Source of the DNA: an uncultured Oscillospiraceae bacterium
GTDB taxonomy: Bacteria > Bacillota > Clostridia > Oscillospirales > Oscillospiraceae
DNA length: 7,226 nt
Direction: 5' to 3'
Assembly (NCBI GenBank): GCA_900756715.1
Contig: CAAELC010000110.1
Location: 1-7,226, forward strand
Both the position numbers and the translations under genes were made by a program. Positions 5,578 to 7,226 of this stretch are shown here, one piece after another; position 1 is the stretch's first letter, and each line of letters opens with the position of its first letter. The notes beneath the pieces are model-generated. The model searched no databases. It was not told where the DNA came from and was given only the letters and a program-made list of their open reading frames with translations.

Positions 5578-5664
5578 GGGAAATATCTCCTTTTCCGCCA
5601 TTCCGAATGGAAGAATGGCTTAAAATAATTGACAGGTCTGACAGGCAGCCCACGCCGTCCGGAC

Positions 5665-5700
5665 AAATAAAAAACGCCCCCGGCCTGAACGCCAAGGACG
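5665..5700 (-). terminator. Intrinsic terminator of the metG T-box leader
   Basis: On the minus strand CGUCCUUGGC (5700-5691) pairs over 10 bp, wobbles included, with GCCGGGGGCG (5684-5675) around GUUCAG, followed by TTTTTTATTT (5674-5665). It directly follows the T-box sequence and competes with the antiterminator, so transcription stops here when tRNA-Met is charged. Confidence 0.9.
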
Positions 5701-5948
5701 ATGTAAAACACCGTGGTACCACCTTGCTTTGCCGCTTCCTCGCAAAAGCGGCCTTATGAGGTGCTGTCACACCTCTGCGCTGTTACGGGCGCACCCGTCC
5801 GGGCCTGACGCACGCGCTCGACCCGACGGCTCCGGAGCCATGTTCCCCCCGCTCCACCGCGCCCGCTTTCACCTGTCCGGGCTCTCTTATGGCGGTTTCC
5901 GTGAGGTACTCTTTCCTTCACTGCCTTTTCGGTTATATTCACCTGTTA
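5675..5948 (-). promoter_or_regulatory. Methionine T-box riboswitch upstream of metG
   Basis: The leader shows the hallmarks of a tRNA-sensing T-box. Stem I includes the AGAGAGCC element and a GGTGAAAGC apex (about 5895-5860). GGAAC is followed by ATG (5841-5839) in the specifier position before GCTCCGGAGC, matching methionine. Helices follow at 5775-5758 (GAGGTG with CACCTC) and 5752-5731 (stem III, GCCGCTT with AAGCGGC). The T-box sequence AAGGTGGTACCACG lies at 5725-5712; its UGGU bulge complements an ACCA tRNA end, as expected for tRNA-Met with A73. A terminator follows. Uncharged tRNA-Met should stabilise the antiterminator and raise metG and nitroreductase expression. Reading the specifier one base earlier would give CAT (His), which the gene context argues against. 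Confidence 0.92.
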
Positions 5949-5954
5949 CCGTTT

Positions 5955-5983
5955 ATTCTATTCGCTTTATTCAGCTTTGTCAA
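5955..5983 (-). promoter_or_regulatory. Promoter of the metG operon
   Basis: On the minus strand a perfect TTGACA -35 (5983-5978) and TAGAAT -10 (5960-5955) are separated by exactly 17 bp. Transcription would start near 5948, giving a T-box leader of about 370 nt before the metG ATG. About 90 nt lie between the leader terminator and the start codon; they contain a short direct repeat TGACAGG (5630-5636 and 5639-5645, plus-strand reading) and otherwise nothing I recognise. Confidence 0.85.
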
Positions 5984-5991
5984 TATTTTTA

Positions 5992-6020
5992 TTGGTTTTT
6001 CCACCCCACTGTGCTATACT
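5992..6020 (+). promoter_or_regulatory. Promoter of the monooxygenase-tatD pair
   Basis: TTGGTT (5992-5997) and TATACT (6015-6020) are 17 bp apart, with TG just before the -10 as an extended element. Transcription would begin near 6027, leaving a leader of about 83 nt rich in A and T. Its -35 box is only 8 bp from the -35 box of the divergent metG promoter. The leader contains an AT-only inverted repeat (AATATTT-A-AAATATT, 6061-6075) of unknown meaning. Confidence 0.7.
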
Positions 6021-6109
6021 GTGTGCATGGTCTTTTAGCACCAAAATGATTTTATTTTGTAATATTTAAAATATTTAATACATTCTGTTTTCACAAAGGA
6101 AGCGTTCTT

Positions 6110-6394
6110 ATGTATATTTATGTCATTTACAAAGCCAAGCCCGGTCGGCGCGCGGAATTTTTAAGCCGCGTGGAGGAGCTTCATCTGCCGCAGCAGATCC
6201 GGCAGGAGGATGGCTGTCTGTGCTATAACTACTATCTGTCCCATCAGGATGCAGATGAAATCCTGCTGGTGGAAAGTTGGGAAACCCCGGAAAAGCAGAA
6301 GATTCATATGCAGCAGCCCCATATGAAAACGCTGCTGGCTATTAAGAACGATTGCATTCTGGAAAGCCGCTTAGGCCATCTGACCGTGGAATAA
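6110..6394 (+). CDS. Putative quinol monooxygenase (ABM domain protein)
   Basis: The 94-residue protein is one antibiotic-biosynthesis-monooxygenase (ABM) domain, a dimeric ferredoxin-like alpha-beta fold found in quinol monooxygenases of the YgiN type and related cofactor-free or haem-binding proteins. Family traits are the opening beta strand MYIYVIYKAKPGRRAEF, the signature QEDGCLCYNYY (32-42), the LLVESWETPE strand and turn (52-61), and the conserved HM-x-x-PH (66-71) before the last helix and strand. AAAGGAAG (6095-6102) precedes the ATG by 7 nt. The ATAAGGAGG at its stop codon supplies the tatD ribosome-binding site, so the two genes are coupled. Neither substrate nor reaction can be deduced; the ABM fold also occurs in non-enzymatic proteins. 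Confidence 0.82.
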   Translation: MYIYVIYKAKPGRRAEFLSRVEELHLPQQIRQEDGCLCYNYYLSHQDADEILLVESWETPEKQKIHMQQPHMKTLLAIKNDCILESRLGHLTVE

Positions 6395-6406
6395 GGAGGT
6401 CGCTCC

Positions 6407-7171
6407 ATGCTGTTTGACACCCATGCCCACTATGACGATGAGCAGTTCGGCCCGGACAGGGAAGAACTGCTGGCCTCCATGCCGGAACAGGGCGTTGGCC
6501 TGATTGTTAACCCCGGCTGCGATCTTTCCTCGTCCCGGCAGGCCGTTATGCTGAGCCGGCAGTTTTCCTTTGTCTATGCCGCCGTAGGCATCCATCCGGA
6601 GAATTGCGCTGATTTTCAGCCGGAGCATATCCACCGGCTGCGGCAATTGGCAGCCGAGGAAAAGGTGGTAGCCATCGGCGAAATCGGGCTGGACTATTAC
6701 TGGGCGGAAAATCCGCCAAGGCAGCTGCAGCAGGAGGTGCTGCGCCGCCAACTGGCGCTGGCTCAGGAGCTTTCCCTCCCGGTCATCATCCATGACCGGG
6801 ACGCCCACGCCGACACCCTGTCCATTGTGCAGGAATTCCCCGGGATACGGGGGGTGTTTCACTGCTTCTCCGGGTCGGTGGAAATGGCCCGCACGCTGCT
6901 GGACATGGGCTGGATGCTGTCGTTTAATGGGGCAGCCACCTTCAAAAACGCCAGAAAAGCCCCGGAGGTCATTGCCGCCGTTCCGCTGGAGCGGCTGATG
7001 ATCGAAACGGACGCACCCTATCTGACGCCGGTTCCGTTCCGGGGCAAGCGAAACGATTCGTCCTATGTGCATCTGGTGGCAGAAAAAATCGCAGAGCTGA
7101 AGGGCCTGACTCCCGAACAGGTGGAAGAGGCCACTTGGGAAAACGGAAAGCGATTTTTCGGCATCTCATAA
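6407..7171 (+). CDS. tatD: TatD family metal-dependent hydrolase / DNase
   Basis: The 254-residue protein is a full-length TatD-family hydrolase with an amidohydrolase-type TIM barrel that binds two divalent metals. The metal and catalytic residues are all present: His6 and His8 in FDTHAHYD, Glu92 in GEIGLDYY, His129 in VIIHDRDA, His152 in FHCFSG and Asp202 in ETDAPYLTP. Members act as 3'-5' exonucleases or AP endonucleases on DNA and have been linked to DNA repair and quality control. AAGGAGG (6393-6399) overlaps the stop codon of the ABM gene and lies 7 nt before the ATG. In many Firmicutes tatD lies directly downstream of metG on the same strand; here it is divergent from metG across the T-box leader. 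Confidence 0.95.
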   Translation: MLFDTHAHYDDEQFGPDREELLASMPEQGVGLIVNPGCDLSSSRQAVMLSRQFSFVYAAVGIHPENCADFQPEHIHRLRQLAAEEKVVAIGEIGLDYYWAENPPRQLQQEVLRRQLALAQELSLPVIIHDRDAHADTLSIVQEFPGIRGVFHCFSGSVEMARTLLDMGWMLSFNGAATFKNARKAPEVIAAVPLERLMIETDAPYLTPVPFRGKRNDSSYVHLVAEKIAELKGLTPEQVEEATWENGKRFFGIS

Positions 7172-7205
7172 AGACTCTGTTCACTCCATATCTGACAAAA
7201 GCCGA

Positions 7206-7224
7206 CTGCGGCCTTACGCCGCAG
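7206..7224 (+). terminator. Hairpin at the window edge, probable start of the tatD terminator
   Basis: CTGCGGC (7206-7212) pairs perfectly with GCCGCAG (7218-7224) around CTTAC, 34 nt after the tatD stop and preceded by AAAAGC. Any U-tract falls beyond the end of the window, so the terminator call is provisional. Confidence 0.6.
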
Positions 7225-7226
7225 CC

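Noticed and set aside
4771..5628. Open frame of 285 codons on the plus strand
   Set aside because: It is antisense to the N-terminal half of metG, which is unmistakable by its HIGH and KMSKS motifs; no independent support.
5630..5645. Tandem TGACAGG pair in the metG leader as a regulator site
   Set aside because: Two 7-bp copies with a 2-bp gap are too short to support a binding-site claim; it is noted only as a description.
6061..6075. AT-only inverted repeat as a possible operator for the ABM-tatD promoter
   Set aside because: A/T-only palindromes arise easily in AT-rich leaders, and it lies about 35 nt after the predicted start without resemblance to an operator I know.
6371..7072. Open frame of 233 codons on the minus strand over tatD
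   Set aside because: It is antisense to a tatD gene with all catalytic residues intact and shows no features of its own.

Overview
The window looks like core chromosome from a GC-rich, low-copy Firmicute of the Clostridia, most likely an Oscillospiraceae-type gut anaerobe. The clues are the rpsF-ssb-rpsR operon order, a T-box leader in front of metG, a QueT-type preQ1 transporter, strong AGGAGG ribosome-binding sites on nearly every gene, and TATAAT-type promoters with extended -10 TG motifs. The family-level placement is an inference; no rRNA or other phylogenetic marker beyond ribosomal proteins S6 and S18 is present. I see no mobile element, CRISPR array or defence genes.

Layout. Positions 1-62 hold the last 19 codons of a gene whose tail resembles an ABC exporter. 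Positions 63-250 are non-coding, packed with nested palindromes that look like a dispersed intergenic repeat, and end in the promoter for cytidine deaminase (cdd, 308-697). A stand-alone feoA (756-989) follows. A 17-bp perfect bidirectional terminator (1019-1056) separates it from the convergent queT gene (1091-1594, minus strand). The queT 5' leader begins with a hairpin whose loop resembles a preQ1 riboswitch and can pair with the queT Shine-Dalgarno sequence.

A divergent promoter region (about 1690-1831) then leads into rpsF-ssb-rpsR (1911-2953), which carries a candidate S6:S18 autoregulatory hairpin in its leader. Two strong hairpins (2975-3007 and 3049-3079) end this operon and the convergent minus-strand operon metG-nitroreductase (5577-3085). 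metG is preceded by a roughly 370-nt leader with a complete T-box riboswitch: promoter, ATG specifier, T-box sequence with a UGGU bulge, and terminator. Back to back with it, a promoter only 8 bp away drives a small antibiotic-biosynthesis-monooxygenase-like gene and tatD (6110-7171). The tatD ribosome-binding site overlaps the stop codon of the preceding gene. The window ends in what is probably the first hairpin of a terminator.

How it fits together. Most genes are housekeeping: pyrimidine salvage, iron uptake, queuosine-precursor uptake, ribosome and replication proteins, Met-tRNA charging and a TatD nuclease. The most interesting content is regulatory RNA: a candidate preQ1-sensing leader of unusual architecture, a ribosomal-protein leader, a methionine T-box and the palindrome cluster before cdd. 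I found no clear evidence of a wholly new protein system.
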